64,000 nucleotides of DNA from Yoonia sp. R2331 (GCF_041103235.1 NZ_JBGCUN010000001.1:2542001-2606000); one strand, 5' to 3'; shown: positions 1 through 8,460, numbered from the stretch's first letter. Translations and numbers: made by a program. Notes: a model not told the origin generated them from the sequence alone.

Positions 1-1
1 C

Positions 2-664
2 GCCGGGCAATTGACCTATGATCTGGCCTGGGATGGGCCGTCGTTCCTGTTCAGCTGGCCCAGCCGGGGCCGCGCGATCAACTATCTGTCCGACAGCACA
101 ATGGCGCAGCGCTCTGTCCCCGATCTGAAGCGGGTTTTGCGTGATCTGGCAGCGCAAGACCCCGACCGGATCATCGTGATCGCCCATTCGATGGGCACCC
201 GGATCATCAGCGAAGCGATGGCCGAAATGGTGGCCGAAGATGACCCGGCGGTTGACGAGATCACCACCATCGTGCTGGCCGCCCCCGACATTGATGAGGT
301 CGTGTTCCGCACCCGCATTGCCCCCCGTTTTCGGGAGGCGACATCGACCCATTTCACGCTGTATGCCTCGGCCGAGGATTCCGCGCTGAAAGCATCAAAA
401 GAAGCAAATGGCTTTCGCCGCATTGGCGACACCACCGACGGTGTGCCGCAATTGCCGGGGATAGATGTGATTGATGCCACCGGTGTGGTGTCGGATTTCT
501 TTGGGCATACCTACTTTGGCGATAACACCTCGATCCTGTCGGACATCTACGAAATGGTGCACACCGGCAGCCCGGTGAACCGCCGCGCGATGCTGGCCCC
601 CGTCCCGCCAGAGCCGCCGACGCCAGAGGCGATTACCCACTGGCGGATCAACTTGCAGAACTAA
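2..664 (+). CDS. Alpha/beta hydrolase, DUF900 type (5' end outside window)
   Basis: The reading frame is open back to base 2 with no convincing start or ribosome site, so the gene begins upstream and only the last ~220 residues are seen. The visible part has a strand-nucleophile elbow, VIAHSMGTR (GxSxG-like, Ser nucleophile), followed by an AAPDID stretch that could carry the acid and GHTYFGD that could carry the catalytic His. This is the pattern of the DUF900 esterase-like family, which is common in alphaproteobacteria and is often exported or lipid-anchored. The substrate is unknown. The missing N-terminus would show whether there is a signal peptide or lipobox. Confidence 0.75.
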   Translation, partial: AGQLTYDLAWDGPSFLFSWPSRGRAINYLSDSTMAQRSVPDLKRVLRDLAAQDPDRIIVIAHSMGTRIISEAMAEMVAEDDPAVDEITTIVLAAPDIDEVVFRTRIAPRFREATSTHFTLYASAEDSALKASKEANGFRRIGDTTDGVPQLPGIDVIDATGVVSDFFGHTYFGDNTSILSDIYEMVHTGSPVNRRAMLAPVPPEPPTPEAITHWRINLQN

Positions 665-727
665 GCGTCAGGCTCGACTTCGCTGGGCCGGCTGCGTAGG
701 GTTTTCGCAGGCTTGAGGGAGGCAGAC

Positions 728-1840
728 ATGCACGGCGTCGCGATCACCGGAACCGGGGTGTTCACCCCTGACAACGTCATTACAAACGATGAATTGGTCG
801 TCGCTTTCAACGCCTATGCCGACCGGTGGAACGCTGAACACGCGGATGCGATTGCTGCAGGTGAGGCAGAGGCAAAGACCCATTCGTCATCCGACTTCAT
901 TGTCGCCGCATCCGGGATTGAGCGCCGCTATGTTCTTGATAAGGCAGGTGTTCTGGACCCCGACCGGATGTACCCGCGACTTGATCCGCGCCCCGATGAT
1001 GCCCCCGCCGTGATGGCAGAGATTGCCGTGGATGCCGCGCGCAAGGCGCTGGGTGATGTCGACCCGGCATCCATTGATCTGGTGATCTGTGCCGCCTCCA
1101 ACATGGAGCGCGCCTATCCGGCGGTGGCTGTGGAAGTGCAGCAGTTGCTGGGCGCGGGCGGCTTTGCCTTTGACATGAACGTGGCCTGTTCGTCGGCCAC
1201 CTTTGGTATCCAGACGGCAGCGGACATGATCCGTACCGGCAGTGTGAAGACCGCGCTAGTGGTGAACCCAGAGATTTGCAGCGCGCATCTGGAATGGCGC
1301 GACCGGGATTGTCATTTCATCTTTGGCGATGTGGCCACGGCCACGCTGTTGCAGCGGGATGAGGGGCTGACCGGTCCGCACTTCAAGGTGAAGTCCACCC
1401 GCTGTGCCACGCAGTTTTCCAACAACATTCGTAATAATAACGGCTACCTGCGCCGCGCCCATGACCAGATGGAAGACCGCCGCGACATGCAGTTCATGCA
1501 GAACGGGCGCAAAGTGTTCAAAGAGGTGTTGCCGATGGTCAGCAAACACATCGCCGGTCATATGGCCGATGAGGGCGTGGCGGCGGATGACCTGAAACGG
1601 TTGTGGCTGCATCAGGCCAACAAGACGATGAACGACTACATTGGCAAAAAGGTGCTGGGCCGCGACCCCGAACCGGGCGAGCAACCCAATATCTTGCAAG
1701 ATTATGCCAATACATCATCCGCCGGGTCGATCATCGCGTTCAGCAAACACTCCGCCGATATGAACCCCGGTGACGTGGGGCTGATCTGTTCGTTTGGTGC
1801 TGGGTATTCGGTGGGGTCGGTGATTGTGGAGCGGGCCTGA
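728..1840 (+). CDS. Beta-ketoacyl-ACP synthase III-like (FabH family)
   Basis: A 370-residue thiolase-fold enzyme expected to condense an acyl-CoA with malonyl-ACP, starting fatty-acid or related acyl-chain synthesis in the cytoplasm. The FabH triad is visible: Cys154 in NVACSSATFG, His295 in LHQAN and Asn328 in ANTSSAGS. I start at ATG 728, which follows GAGGGAGG and gives the family N-terminus MHGVAITGTGVFTP; the in-frame TTG at 713 lies inside that ribosome site. The protein is about 50 residues longer than E. coli FabH (~317 aa), with extra sequence between residues ~25 and ~90, so it is a divergent paralogue rather than certainly the housekeeping enzyme. It stands alone, downstream of the hydrolase. 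Confidence 0.85.
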   Translation: MHGVAITGTGVFTPDNVITNDELVVAFNAYADRWNAEHADAIAAGEAEAKTHSSSDFIVAASGIERRYVLDKAGVLDPDRMYPRLDPRPDDAPAVMAEIAVDAARKALGDVDPASIDLVICAASNMERAYPAVAVEVQQLLGAGGFAFDMNVACSSATFGIQTAADMIRTGSVKTALVVNPEICSAHLEWRDRDCHFIFGDVATATLLQRDEGLTGPHFKVKSTRCATQFSNNIRNNNGYLRRAHDQMEDRRDMQFMQNGRKVFKEVLPMVSKHIAGHMADEGVAADDLKRLWLHQANKTMNDYIGKKVLGRDPEPGEQPNILQDYANTSSAGSIIAFSKHSADMNPGDVGLICSFGAGYSVGSVIVERA

Positions 1841-1876
1841 GCAAGGGAGGCTAAGAGCCCAAAATGACATCAGGCC

Positions 1877-2012
1877 AGGTCCGGGTACTGCCCGACCTGG
1901 AGGGCATCCGCAACGGGTCCGTGGCGCGGGGCGACGCCACATGTCCGACGTCATTCTGCTTGAGAGGTTGCAAAACTGCCCTCCTGGGGGAGGTCGGGCA
2001 GTGCCCGGACTT
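1877..2012. repeat. Pair of inverted REP-like palindromic units
   Basis: The 249-bp gap between two convergent genes holds two 22-bp units in opposite orientation, at 1877-1898 and 1991-2012. The reverse complement of the first matches the second at 20 of 22 positions. Each unit is itself a near-palindrome (AGGTC, one bulged base, GGG, a 5-base loop, CCC, GACCT). This resembles a BIME, a paired arrangement of REP units found between convergent genes in other bacteria. The short open frames across it look spurious. Confidence 0.6.
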
Positions 2013-2089
2013 GCGCCGGGCGGTGGCACTTTGGGGTGATCTGTTTCGCGTAAGGTGGACGGCGGTTTCGTCTGCAAAGCCGCCTAAAT

Positions 2090-2806
2090 CTAAATCCGGC
2101 TGACGCGCTCGTGGACTTTGGCGGCGTCCTCGACCCGTTCAGAGTAGCGGTCGGTGAGCGCACCGACACGGGCGCGGGTCATGTAGGTGAAGCGCACGAG
2201 TTCTTCCATCACATCGACGATCCGATTGTAGTGTGAGCCTTCGGTCATGCGGCCATCCTTGAACCGGTTCCACGCGGCAGGCACAGACGATTGGTTGGGG
2301 ATCGTCAGCATCCGCATCCAGCGCCCCAAGATGCGCATCTGGTTGACCGTGTTGAACGATTGCGACCCGCCGCAGACCTGCATCAGGGCCAGTGTCTTGC
2401 CTTGGGTCGGGCGGATGCCGCCAATGGCGGACAGGGGGATCCAGTCGATTTGCGCCTTCATCACGGATGTCATCGCGCCATGCCGTTCCGGGCTGGACCA
2501 AACCATGCCTTCGGCCCAAAGCGCCAATTCACGCAGCTCTGCCACCTTGGGGTGCTTTTCGTCGGCGTTGTCGTCTGGCAGCGGCAAACCATGCGGATCA
2601 AAGAACCGGGTTTCGCACCCCAATGCGCGCAAAATGCGCGCAGCTTCTTCCGCTGCCATCCGCGAATAACTGCTTTCGCGCAGCGATCCGTAGAGCAGCA
2701 AAATGCGCGGCGGATGCCCCGGATCATCGGGCGGGGCGAATGACGTGACGTCAATGTCACGCAGCTGCCCATTTGCGATGTTGGGCAGGTCCGAGGTGTC
2801 AACCAA
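2090..2806 (-). CDS. arsH: ArsH, NADPH-dependent FMN reductase (organoarsenical resistance)
   Basis: A 238-residue flavodoxin-fold protein. ArsH enzymes use NADPH and FMN to oxidise trivalent organoarsenicals or reduce azo compounds and quinones in the cytoplasm. The FMN phosphate loop [10 protein letters not shown] is near residue 40, followed by [20 protein letters not shown] near residue 105 and the [10 protein letters not shown] and [12 protein letters not shown] segments, all typical of the family; the length is also typical (~230-240 aa). Its start overlaps the end of the upstream CII-like gene by 8 nt, so the two are probably co-transcribed. No arsR, arsB or arsC is visible nearby, so this is an isolated ars gene. 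Confidence 0.9.
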   Translation of the reverse strand: MVDTSDLPNIANGQLRDIDVTSFAPPDDPGHPPRILLLYGSLRESSYSRMAAEEAARILRALGCETRFFDPHGLPLPDDNADEKHPKVAELRELALWAEGMVWSSPERHGAMTSVMKAQIDWIPLSAIGGIRPTQGKTLALMQVCGGSQSFNTVNQMRILGRWMRMLTIPNQSSVPAAWNRFKDGRMTEGSHYNRIVDVMEELVRFTYMTRARVGALTDRYSERVEDAAKVHERVSRI

Positions 2807-3254
2807 TGACGTCGCCTTCCAGATGCAGCTTCATCCGCAACAGCACCTTTTGCAGACCGGTGGTTTCGTTCAGCAGGCGCTTGGCCTCATTGATCGAAAT
2901 CGTACCGTCCTGAATGCTCTCGTGATACTCTGCCATGAGGGCCGCAAATCGCTGGCTAAGTGCCACAACTTCGGAGTTTACGCCACCTTCGCCAGCGCCA
3001 TCGACGTCACCCAAAGACATTGTAATTCCACGCAAATCTGCCAATGCAGACGTCACGTGCGGATAGCTTGCTGCCGCTTCAAGCTGGGCCACCGTATCGA
3101 TGGGCATGAAGCGGTCGGTATGCTCGACCTTGTCAGAATAATAGCGGCCCAACGTGGCCTTTGATTTACCGGTCAACTCGCATGCCGCAGCGATGCCCAC
3201 GTCCTTGACGAGGGCCTCGGTGTGACGTTTCAGATAGGTGTCTGGCGTCGCCAT
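2799..3254 (-). CDS. CII-like helix-turn-helix protein
   Basis: A 151-residue protein with a probable N-terminal helix-turn-helix: GIAACEL, then [13 protein letters not shown] as recognition helix. A C-terminal segment ([16 protein letters not shown], then [21 protein letters not shown]) probably oligomerises. The arrangement is like phage CII-type regulators, but no phage genes flank it. I chose ATG 3254 over the GTG at 3281 because the sequence from [11 protein letters not shown] reads as the natural N-terminus. It overlaps arsH by 8 nt, which suggests it regulates or at least co-expresses with it. The CII assignment is by pattern only. Confidence 0.6.
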   Translation of the reverse strand: MATPDTYLKRHTEALVKDVGIAAACELTGKSKATLGRYYSDKVEHTDRFMPIDTVAQLEAAASYPHVTSALADLRGITMSLGDVDGAGEGGVNSEVVALSQRFAALMAEYHESIQDGTISINEAKRLLNETTGLQKVLLRMKLHLEGDVIG

Positions 3255-3478
3255 GTTGTTATCCCCATTCTTCCCCACCACCCCGTGGGGAAACTCTCTC
3301 CGGTATTCCCATTAAAACGGATGCGGGGAATTGTCATGTTCTAATCACACGATGCAGCAGAAGCGTTGCCCAGTAACCCCAATGTTTCGGGGGTGGTTCA
3401 CGATCAAACCGCTGCAAACGTCAGGCCGGACTTGGTTGCCCCAATCGACCAACGCCTGGCCGCCACTCACGTCAACCG

Positions 3479-3502
3479 GGCACGCTTGCAAAGGCGTGCC
3501 CG
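3479..3502 (+). promoter_or_regulatory. Leader hairpin in front of tdk
   Basis: GGGCACGC, an 8-base loop, then GCGTGCCC form a perfect stem that extends to 10 bp if the flanking CC and GG are paired. It ends about 18 nt before the tdk start and just before the ribosome site, and there is no T-run after it. It could act as an attenuator or limit translation initiation of tdk. It could also be the 3' edge of an unrecognised element in the 267-bp gap (3255-3521), where I see nothing else. Confidence 0.45.
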
Positions 3503-3521
3503 GCGCTTGTATCAGGCGGGT

Positions 3522-4100
3522 ATGGCCAAGCTTTATTTCAACTACTCGACCATGAATGCCGGTAAATCGACGGTGCTTTTGCAGGCCAGCCACAACTATA
3601 TCGAACGTGGGATGCAGACCTATCTGTTGACCGCCAGCTTTGATGACCGAGCCGGTTCAGGTCGTATCGCCAGCCGGATCGGGATCGGGCAAGAGGCGGA
3701 CACCTTTGCCGCGGGCGAAGACCTGTTTGCCAAAATTGCCGCGCGGCTGGATGCGGGCCCCTGCGCGTGCGTTTTTCTGGACGAGGCGCAGTTTCTGGAG
3801 CGCGAGCAGGTTTGGCAATTGGCACGGGCCGTGGATGACCTGTCGGTGCCGATCATGTGTTTTGGTCTGCGGGTCGATTTTCAGGGCAACCTGTTCCCCG
3901 GCTCTGCCGCGCTTTTGGCGCTGGCCGATGAAATGCGCGAAGTGCGCACGATCTGCCATTGCGGCAAGAAGGCCACGATGGTGATCCGGCAAGACGCAAA
4001 GGGCAACGTGCTGCGCGACGGGGATCAGGTGCAGGTGGGCGGCAACGAAAGCTACGTCAGCTTGTGCCGCCGCCACTGGCGTGAAGCGGTTGGCGACTAG
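3522..4100 (+). CDS. tdk: Thymidine kinase
   Basis: A 192-residue type II thymidine kinase that phosphorylates thymidine to dTMP in pyrimidine salvage. Seen in the sequence: the P-loop variant STMNAGKST at residues ~9-17, a Walker B-like FLDEAQFL near residue 85, and the C-terminal zinc site built from TICHCGKK and SLCRRHW. ATG 3522 follows AGGCGGGT and gives the conserved N-terminus MAKLYFNYS; the longer frame upstream covers a hairpin and is not coding. It converges with the hydroxyacid dehydrogenase gene, and the two share a CTAG stop. Confidence 0.95.
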   Translation: MAKLYFNYSTMNAGKSTVLLQASHNYIERGMQTYLLTASFDDRAGSGRIASRIGIGQEADTFAAGEDLFAKIAARLDAGPCACVFLDEAQFLEREQVWQLARAVDDLSVPIMCFGLRVDFQGNLFPGSAALLALADEMREVRTICHCGKKATMVIRQDAKGNVLRDGDQVQVGGNESYVSLCRRHWREAVGD

Positions 4101-5038
4101 ACCGGGTTGAGCAGCGGTTGACCGGCGGCCCAAGCGGCCAGGTTATCCAGCGCCATCTGCCCCATCGCCTCGCGCACTTCCAGCGCCGCAGTTCCCAGAT
4201 GCGGCAAGAGCACCGCGTTTTCCAATTGCTGCAAGGCCTGCGGCACCACCGGTTCCTGCGCATAGACGTCCAGTCCGGCCCGGATGCGCCCGGTTTGCAA
4301 TTCTGCGATCAACGCCGCCTCGTCCAGCACGTCACCGCGCGCCACGTTGACCAGCACCGCGCCGTCTTGCATTTGCGCCAGCGCATCCGCGTCGATCAGA
4401 TGGGTGTTACCTCCCGGCACAGTGATAACAATGATGTCCGACTGACTCATCAAGCTGTGCAAGTCCGGCACTTGCCGTGCGGGCACGTCGACGACCTTTT
4501 CAGAGCGGTTGAAGTAGATCACTGGCATGTCAAAGCCATAGTGCGCCCGCCGCGCCACCGCCTGCCCGATCCGGCCCATGCCAACAATGCCAAGCCGTTT
4601 GCCGGTCACATGCGCGCCCAGCATCTGCGTCGGTTTCCAGCCGTCCCACGTGCCACTCCGCACCTGCCGTTCACCTTCGCCCGCGCGACGGCAGGTCATC
4701 AGGATCAGTGTCATGGCGATGTCAGCCGTGGCATCGGTCACGACATCTGGCGTGTTCGATACTTGCACGCCCGCACCACGTGCCGCTGCCACATCAATGT
4801 GGTTATAGCCCACGCCGAAATTGGCAATCATGCCGCAGCGCAGGTCTTTTTGGGCAAAGGCGCCGGCGGTGAATTGGTCACCGATCGAACACAGGATCGC
4901 GTCAAAGTCCTTCGCCGCCTGCGCCGCCTCAACCGCCGTCAGCGGGGCGTCGACATCACGGGTTGTGACCGCATAATCCGCAGCCGCCGCCTGCACCGTG
5001 GCCTGCGGAAATGTCCGCGTCAAAAGCAGGCGTTTCAA
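4097..5038 (-). CDS. D-isomer-specific 2-hydroxyacid dehydrogenase
   Basis: A 313-residue NAD(P)-dependent oxidoreductase of the glyoxylate/hydroxypyruvate or 2-ketogluconate reductase type. The nucleotide-binding motif GIVGMGRIGQAVA is near residue 148. The catalytic Arg (VNVARGDVLDE), Glu (AGLDVYAQEP) and His (LLPHLGTAA) are present. The start is a TTG that overlaps the csaA stop as TTGA and is preceded by a G-rich ribosome site, so this is the third gene of the proC-csaA operon. Exact substrate not determined: hydroxypyruvate or glyoxylate are the family defaults. Confidence 0.88.
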   Translation of the reverse strand: MKRLLLTRTFPQATVQAAAADYAVTTRDVDAPLTAVEAAQAAKDFDAILCSIGDQFTAGAFAQKDLRCGMIANFGVGYNHIDVAAARGAGVQVSNTPDVVTDATADIAMTLILMTCRRAGEGERQVRSGTWDGWKPTQMLGAHVTGKRLGIVGMGRIGQAVARRAHYGFDMPVIYFNRSEKVVDVPARQVPDLHSLMSQSDIIVITVPGGNTHLIDADALAQMQDGAVLVNVARGDVLDEAALIAELQTGRIRAGLDVYAQEPVVPQALQQLENAVLLPHLGTAALEVREAMGQMALDNLAAWAAGQPLLNPV

Positions 5039-5373
5039 TGCAACCGCCCCCCGTTTGGCACGTCTTGGTCAGGACCGACCAGCACGACCTCTCCGTCCGC
5101 ATCGGGCATGCCAAGCACCAGAACCTCTGACATGAATTTGCCGATCTGGCGGGGGGGAAAGTTCACCACGGCCAGTATCTGCTTGCCCACCAGCGCCGAC
5201 GGGTCGTAATGCGCGGTGACCTGCGCGCTGGTCTTTTTCTCGCCCAGCTCATCGCCGAAATCGACCCACATCTTGATCGCGGGCTTGCGCGCCTCGGGGT
5301 ATGGCTCGGCCCGGGTCACGCGCCCGACGCGCAGGTCGACCTTTAGAAAATCGTCAAACGTAATCTCAGTCAC
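5035..5373 (-). CDS. csaA: tRNA-binding domain protein, CsaA family
   Basis: A 112-residue OB-fold protein. The family was named for suppression of SecA defects in Bacillus and has a tRNA-binding EMAP-like fold with proposed chaperone activity. The hallmark VDLRVGRVTRAEPYPEARKP lies at residues ~12-31, and VNFPPRQIGKFMSEVLVLG marks the C-terminal half; the length is exactly that of CsaA. The start is GTG at 5373 after GGAG, overlapping the proC stop by 8 nt. The function in this organism is uncertain. Confidence 0.85.
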   Translation of the reverse strand: MTEITFDDFLKVDLRVGRVTRAEPYPEARKPAIKMWVDFGDELGEKKTSAQVTAHYDPSALVGKQILAVVNFPPRQIGKFMSEVLVLGMPDADGEVVLVGPDQDVPNGGRLH

Positions 5374-6181
5374 GCCCCAGCTCCCGTGATCTATCTGCCG
5401 CAGCCGTCACCGCGCGGTTCAGCAATGCCGGAAATCCATGGCTTTCGTCCATCAACACGTCAAGCGCCGCCTGCGTGGTGCCATTGGGCGAGGTGACGTT
5501 CACCCGCAATTGCGACGGATCCTCCTCCGCATCTTCGGCCAATTGCCCTGCCCCGCCTACGGTGGCCTTGGCCAATTGCATCGCCATTTGCGGTGACAGA
5601 CCTTGCGCCACGCCAGCCGCGGCAAGGGTTTCGATCAGGTGAAACACATAGGCCGGGCCAGACCCCGACACAGCCGTGACCGCATCCATCTGCGCCTCGG
5701 CCTCCAGATGCACGGTCTGACCGACGGCGGCCAACAAGGTGTCAGCCAGCGCCAAATGCGCAGGCGTGGTATGGTCATTGCCAATCAGCGCCGTGATCCC
5801 CCGCCCGATCGCCGCGGGCGTGTTTGGCATAGCGCGGATCACCGGTGTCTGATCACCCAATGCGGCCTCAAATGCTGCAATTGACGTGCCCGCCGCGACA
5901 GAGACAAACAACGTGGTGCGATTGCCAAGTGCGGTCATCGCGGGCAATGCATCCCCCATCATCTGCGGTTTGACGGCCACCAGAACGATCGCCGGATCGC
6001 CCGGCAAAGTGGCATTCACATGCACGCCTTGGTCCGTCACCCAGTCCGACGGCGACGGATCCAACACCCAGACCGACGTGGGCGGCAGCCCGCCTTTTAA
6101 CCACCCGGCCAACATCGCAGAGCCCATCTTGCCGCATCCCAGCAGCACCAGGCCACGCTGCGCAACATCATTCAAATCCAT
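5366..6181 (-). CDS. proC: Pyrroline-5-carboxylate reductase
   Basis: A 271-residue enzyme that reduces 1-pyrroline-5-carboxylate to L-proline with NAD(P)H, the last step of proline synthesis. Visible are the Rossmann motif LVLLGCGKMGSAML near residue 9, IVLVAVKPQ near 62, the MPNTPAAIGRG segment near 115 and the C-terminal signature around SGSGPAYVFHLIE and VTSPNGTTQAALDVL. I start at ATG 6181, which has GGGGAG 8 nt upstream; the longer frame has no support. First gene of an overlapping operon with csaA and the hydroxyacid dehydrogenase. Confidence 0.95.
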   Translation of the reverse strand: MDLNDVAQRGLVLLGCGKMGSAMLAGWLKGGLPPTSVWVLDPSPSDWVTDQGVHVNATLPGDPAIVLVAVKPQMMGDALPAMTALGNRTTLFVSVAAGTSIAAFEAALGDQTPVIRAMPNTPAAIGRGITALIGNDHTTPAHLALADTLLAAVGQTVHLEAEAQMDAVTAVSGSGPAYVFHLIETLAAAGVAQGLSPQMAMQLAKATVGGAGQLAEDAEEDPSQLRVNVTSPNGTTQAALDVLMDESHGFPALLNRAVTAAADRSRELGRD

Positions 6182-6251
6182 GCGCCATCTCCCCTTTGCC
6201 AGTTGTGTAGGCCCTTGCCCGCCTGACAACAACCTGTCCCGGGCGGGTCCG

Positions 6252-6311
6252 ATCTTCTTCTGGCCAAAATAATCCCGGGGGAGTCAGCTTTGCTGACGGG
6301 GGCTGGCCCCC
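6252..6311. repeat. Short intergenic element followed by two small hairpins
   Basis: Upstream of proC the sequence TCTTCTTCTGGCCAAAATA leads into CCCGGGGGAG, then two perfect stems: GTCAGC/GCTGAC with a 3-base loop (6283-6297) and GGGGGC/GCCCCC with a 2-base loop (6298-6311). On the other strand this reads as a CCCGGGAtTATTTTGGCCAGAAGAAG-like string. From memory, strings of this kind recur between genes in Rhodobacteraceae genomes; I see only one copy here and cannot verify the recurrence. Confidence 0.4.
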
Positions 6312-6344
6312 ATCTGCCCTGTCCACCCCGCGCAAACGTCAAAA

Positions 6345-6372
6345 GGGGCAGCCCGCGTCAGCGGGCTGCCCC
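6345..6372 (-). terminator. Intrinsic terminator of the YbjN-family gene
   Basis: A perfect 12-bp GC-rich stem, GGGGCAGCCCGC with loop GTCA and GCGGGCTGCCCC, lies 38 nt beyond the stop of the minus-strand gene ending at 6411. On the minus strand the stem is followed by TTTT, as expected for a rho-independent terminator in that direction. Confidence 0.8.
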
Positions 6373-6410
6373 CTCGCGACGCGCATCGCGCGGCGCAAAA
6401 CCGTTTTCAA

Positions 6411-6914
6411 TCAGGCGCGGCCATAGGCCTCTGTCATCGCGACCTGCAAGGCCTCTGCCGGGGTCCGCTCGGCCCAGGTCACAAGCTGGATTGCTGGGTA
6501 ATAGCGCTCGCAACTCATCACTGCGGCATTGATCATCGTGTCAATCTGCTCTGGCCCGGCGGTCTGTTCCCCCGCAAGCACAAGCCCATAACGATATACC
6601 ATCATCTGCTGTTCGCCCCACCAGGTGAACGCCCCGGCCCAGCATTGATCGTTGATCGCGTTGAGCGCCTCATAAAGTGCGCCTATCCGTTCGGCAGGTG
6701 GCTCCATCTCGAAGGTGCAGATCAGACGCAGGGTTTCGTCATAGGCCGACCAGGCCAAGGTGATGGAATAGGTGCGCCACTGGCCTTCGACCGCCATGGC
6801 GATCTGATCGTCGTGAATCCGGTCAAATTCCCACGCATAATGCTCTGCGACATGTTCCACCATATCGATCGGGTGAATTTCATCCGCGTCCAAATAATGC
6901 TCTGATAGTGCCAT
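6411..6914 (-). CDS. YbjN domain-containing protein
   Basis: A 167-residue cytoplasmic protein of the YbjN/type III chaperone-like fold. Its biochemical role is not established; E. coli YbjN affects motility and stress responses. Family features are the HYAWEFDRIHDDQIAMAVEG N-terminal strands, CTFEMEPP, and the AINDQCWAGAFTWWGEQQMM helix-strand region. ATG 6914 has AAGGGG at good spacing; the longer frame upstream is not used. It is transcribed alone, divergently from the M42 peptidase, and ends at an intrinsic terminator. The 262-bp divergent gap (6915-7176) shows no other feature. Confidence 0.85.
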   Translation of the reverse strand: MALSEHYLDADEIHPIDMVEHVAEHYAWEFDRIHDDQIAMAVEGQWRTYSITLAWSAYDETLRLICTFEMEPPAERIGALYEALNAINDQCWAGAFTWWGEQQMMVYRYGLVLAGEQTAGPEQIDTMINAAVMSCERYYPAIQLVTWAERTPAEALQVAMTEAYGRA

Positions 6915-7176
6915 GCCTGCAGCCCCTTGGTCCTTTGCCCTTGGGAAATTGGCAGCCCCAACGGCTATGCCTCTGCTCAATGGGCGGTATTTTTTGTATC
7001 TCGCCCTACGACATATGGTGGGCCAGCCACACCCCATCTGTAAAGCACTTTCTTGGGGATAACTGTTGGCGCGGCGCGGTTTCTTTGCGCATTGCACCCT
7101 TGTGCCACCAATTGCTTGCACCTGCTGCAAACTGGATCATGCTGGGCGCAAGACACCCAATCTCTGGAGACGCAGC

Positions 7177-8208
7177 ATGAACCTTACCCTTTTGAAAGCC
7201 CTGTGCGAGATGCCCGGCGTGCCGGGCAATGAACACCGGGTGCGCGATCTGATCATGGGTGAGATCACGGACCTTTTTGACCATGTGGACACCGACGCGA
7301 TGGGGTCATTGCTGTGCCGCCGTGACGCGACCAAGGCTGATGCGCCCAAGGTCATGCTGCTGTGTCACATGGACGAGATCGGCTTTCTCGTCAGCCACAT
7401 CGACAAAAAGGGCTACCTTTACCTGCAACCGGTCGGCGGCTTTGATCCGCGCAACTTGTTTTCCCGCCGCGTCCGGGTTTGTACCGATGATGGCGACTTT
7501 TTGGGGGTGATGAACCCCGGCGGCAAGCCGATCCACATCTCCTCACCCGAGGACCGCAAGAAGATCCCGCAGGTCGGCGAATTCTTTGTCGATCTGGGGC
7601 TGGGCGAAGCCACGCATGACCATATCAAGGTCGGCGATTTTGTGGTGATGGAAGAACCCTTTATCGAAATCGGCGACAAGATCGTCAGCAAGGCGCTGGA
7701 TAACCGTATCGCCTGCTGGCTGGGGATCGAGGCGATCCGCGCGTTGGGCAAAAAGGGACGCGGGGCAGAGGTGCATGTGGTCTTTACCACCCAGGAAGAG
7801 GTCGGGTTGCGCGGTGCGCGCACCTCATCCTTTGCGGTGCAGCCCGACATCGGCATCGGCATCGACACCACGTTGGCCTGTGACACGCCCGGCATTCCGG
7901 ACAAGGATGCGACGACGATCCAGGGCAAAGGTTTTGGCCTGCATGTGCGAGATAGCAGCTTTATCGCGGATCGTGATCTGGTGCGCGACATCGCTGCACT
8001 GGCTGAAAAGCATGACATCCCCTATCAGCGCACAATGCTGGCCGCAGGCGGTCAGGATGGCGCGGCGGCGCAGCAAGCCGCGGCAGGCGCGCGCGCCGTG
8101 GGGATCGTTGTGGGTACCCGCTATATCCACACGGTGACAGAGATGATCCACAAGGATGATCTGCAAGCCGCGCTCGATATCCTTGTGGCCTATCTGTCAG
8201 AGTTCTAA
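7177..8208 (+). CDS. M42 family metallopeptidase (glutamyl/deblocking aminopeptidase type)
   Basis: A 343-residue dinuclear-metal aminopeptidase that forms large cytoplasmic tetrahedral assemblies in characterised relatives. Metal and catalytic residues are recognisable: His and Asp in LLCHMDEIGFLV (~residue 62), Asp in KALDNRIACW, the Glu pair in FTTQEEVGLRGA, Asp in GIGIDTTLACD, and His in RYIHTVTEMIHKDDL near the end. ATG 7177 is preceded by GGAGA and starts MNLTLLKALCEMPGVPGNE, a family-like N-terminus. It is close to ubiK on the opposite strand (6 nt between stops). Confidence 0.9.
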   Translation: MNLTLLKALCEMPGVPGNEHRVRDLIMGEITDLFDHVDTDAMGSLLCRRDATKADAPKVMLLCHMDEIGFLVSHIDKKGYLYLQPVGGFDPRNLFSRRVRVCTDDGDFLGVMNPGGKPIHISSPEDRKKIPQVGEFFVDLGLGEATHDHIKVGDFVVMEEPFIEIGDKIVSKALDNRIACWLGIEAIRALGKKGRGAEVHVVFTTQEEVGLRGARTSSFAVQPDIGIGIDTTLACDTPGIPDKDATTIQGKGFGLHVRDSSFIADRDLVRDIAALAEKHDIPYQRTMLAAGGQDGAAAQQAAAGARAVGIVVGTRYIHTVTEMIHKDDLQAALDILVAYLSEF

Positions 8209-8214
8209 GGGCGC

Positions 8215-8460
8215 TTAGCCTGCTTTGCCTTCTAGGGCTGCGATCCGCGCCTCGAGCGCGGCGTTCTCTTCGCGGGCCTTCTGGGCCATTGCCCGTACCG
8301 CGTCGAATTCTTCACGGGTGACAAAGTCGCGGTCCGCCAGCCAGCGATCCATCATGGATTTCATGGCTGTGTTCGCCTCGTCCTTGGCGCCCTGTGCGAC
8401 GCCCATCGCATTGGTCATCAACTGGCTGAGGTCATCAAAGAATTTGTTATTGGGCTGCAT
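8215..8460 (-). CDS. ubiK: Ubiquinone biosynthesis accessory factor UbiK (BMFP family)
   Basis: An 81-residue protein with an N-terminal amphipathic helix (FFDDLSQLMTNAMGVAQGAK) and a C-terminal coiled coil (REENAALEARIAALEG). This is the YqiC/BMFP architecture. UbiK assists the ubiquinone pathway with UbiJ and binds lipids. The start is ATG 8460 with GGAGGG upstream. It is divergent from lgt across ~100 bp. The small size and heptad pattern are the main evidence. Confidence 0.85.
   Translation of the reverse strand: MQPNNKFFDDLSQLMTNAMGVAQGAKDEANTAMKSMMDRWLADRDFVTREEFDAVRAMAQKAREENAALEARIAALEGKAG

Noticed and set aside
1864-2103. Small open frames between the FabH-like gene and arsH
   Set aside because: They cross the inverted REP-like units and have no family-like sequence.
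4118-5209. 363-codon plus-strand frame over the hydroxyacid dehydrogenase
   Set aside because: The minus-strand frame has full Rossmann and catalytic motifs; this one has none.
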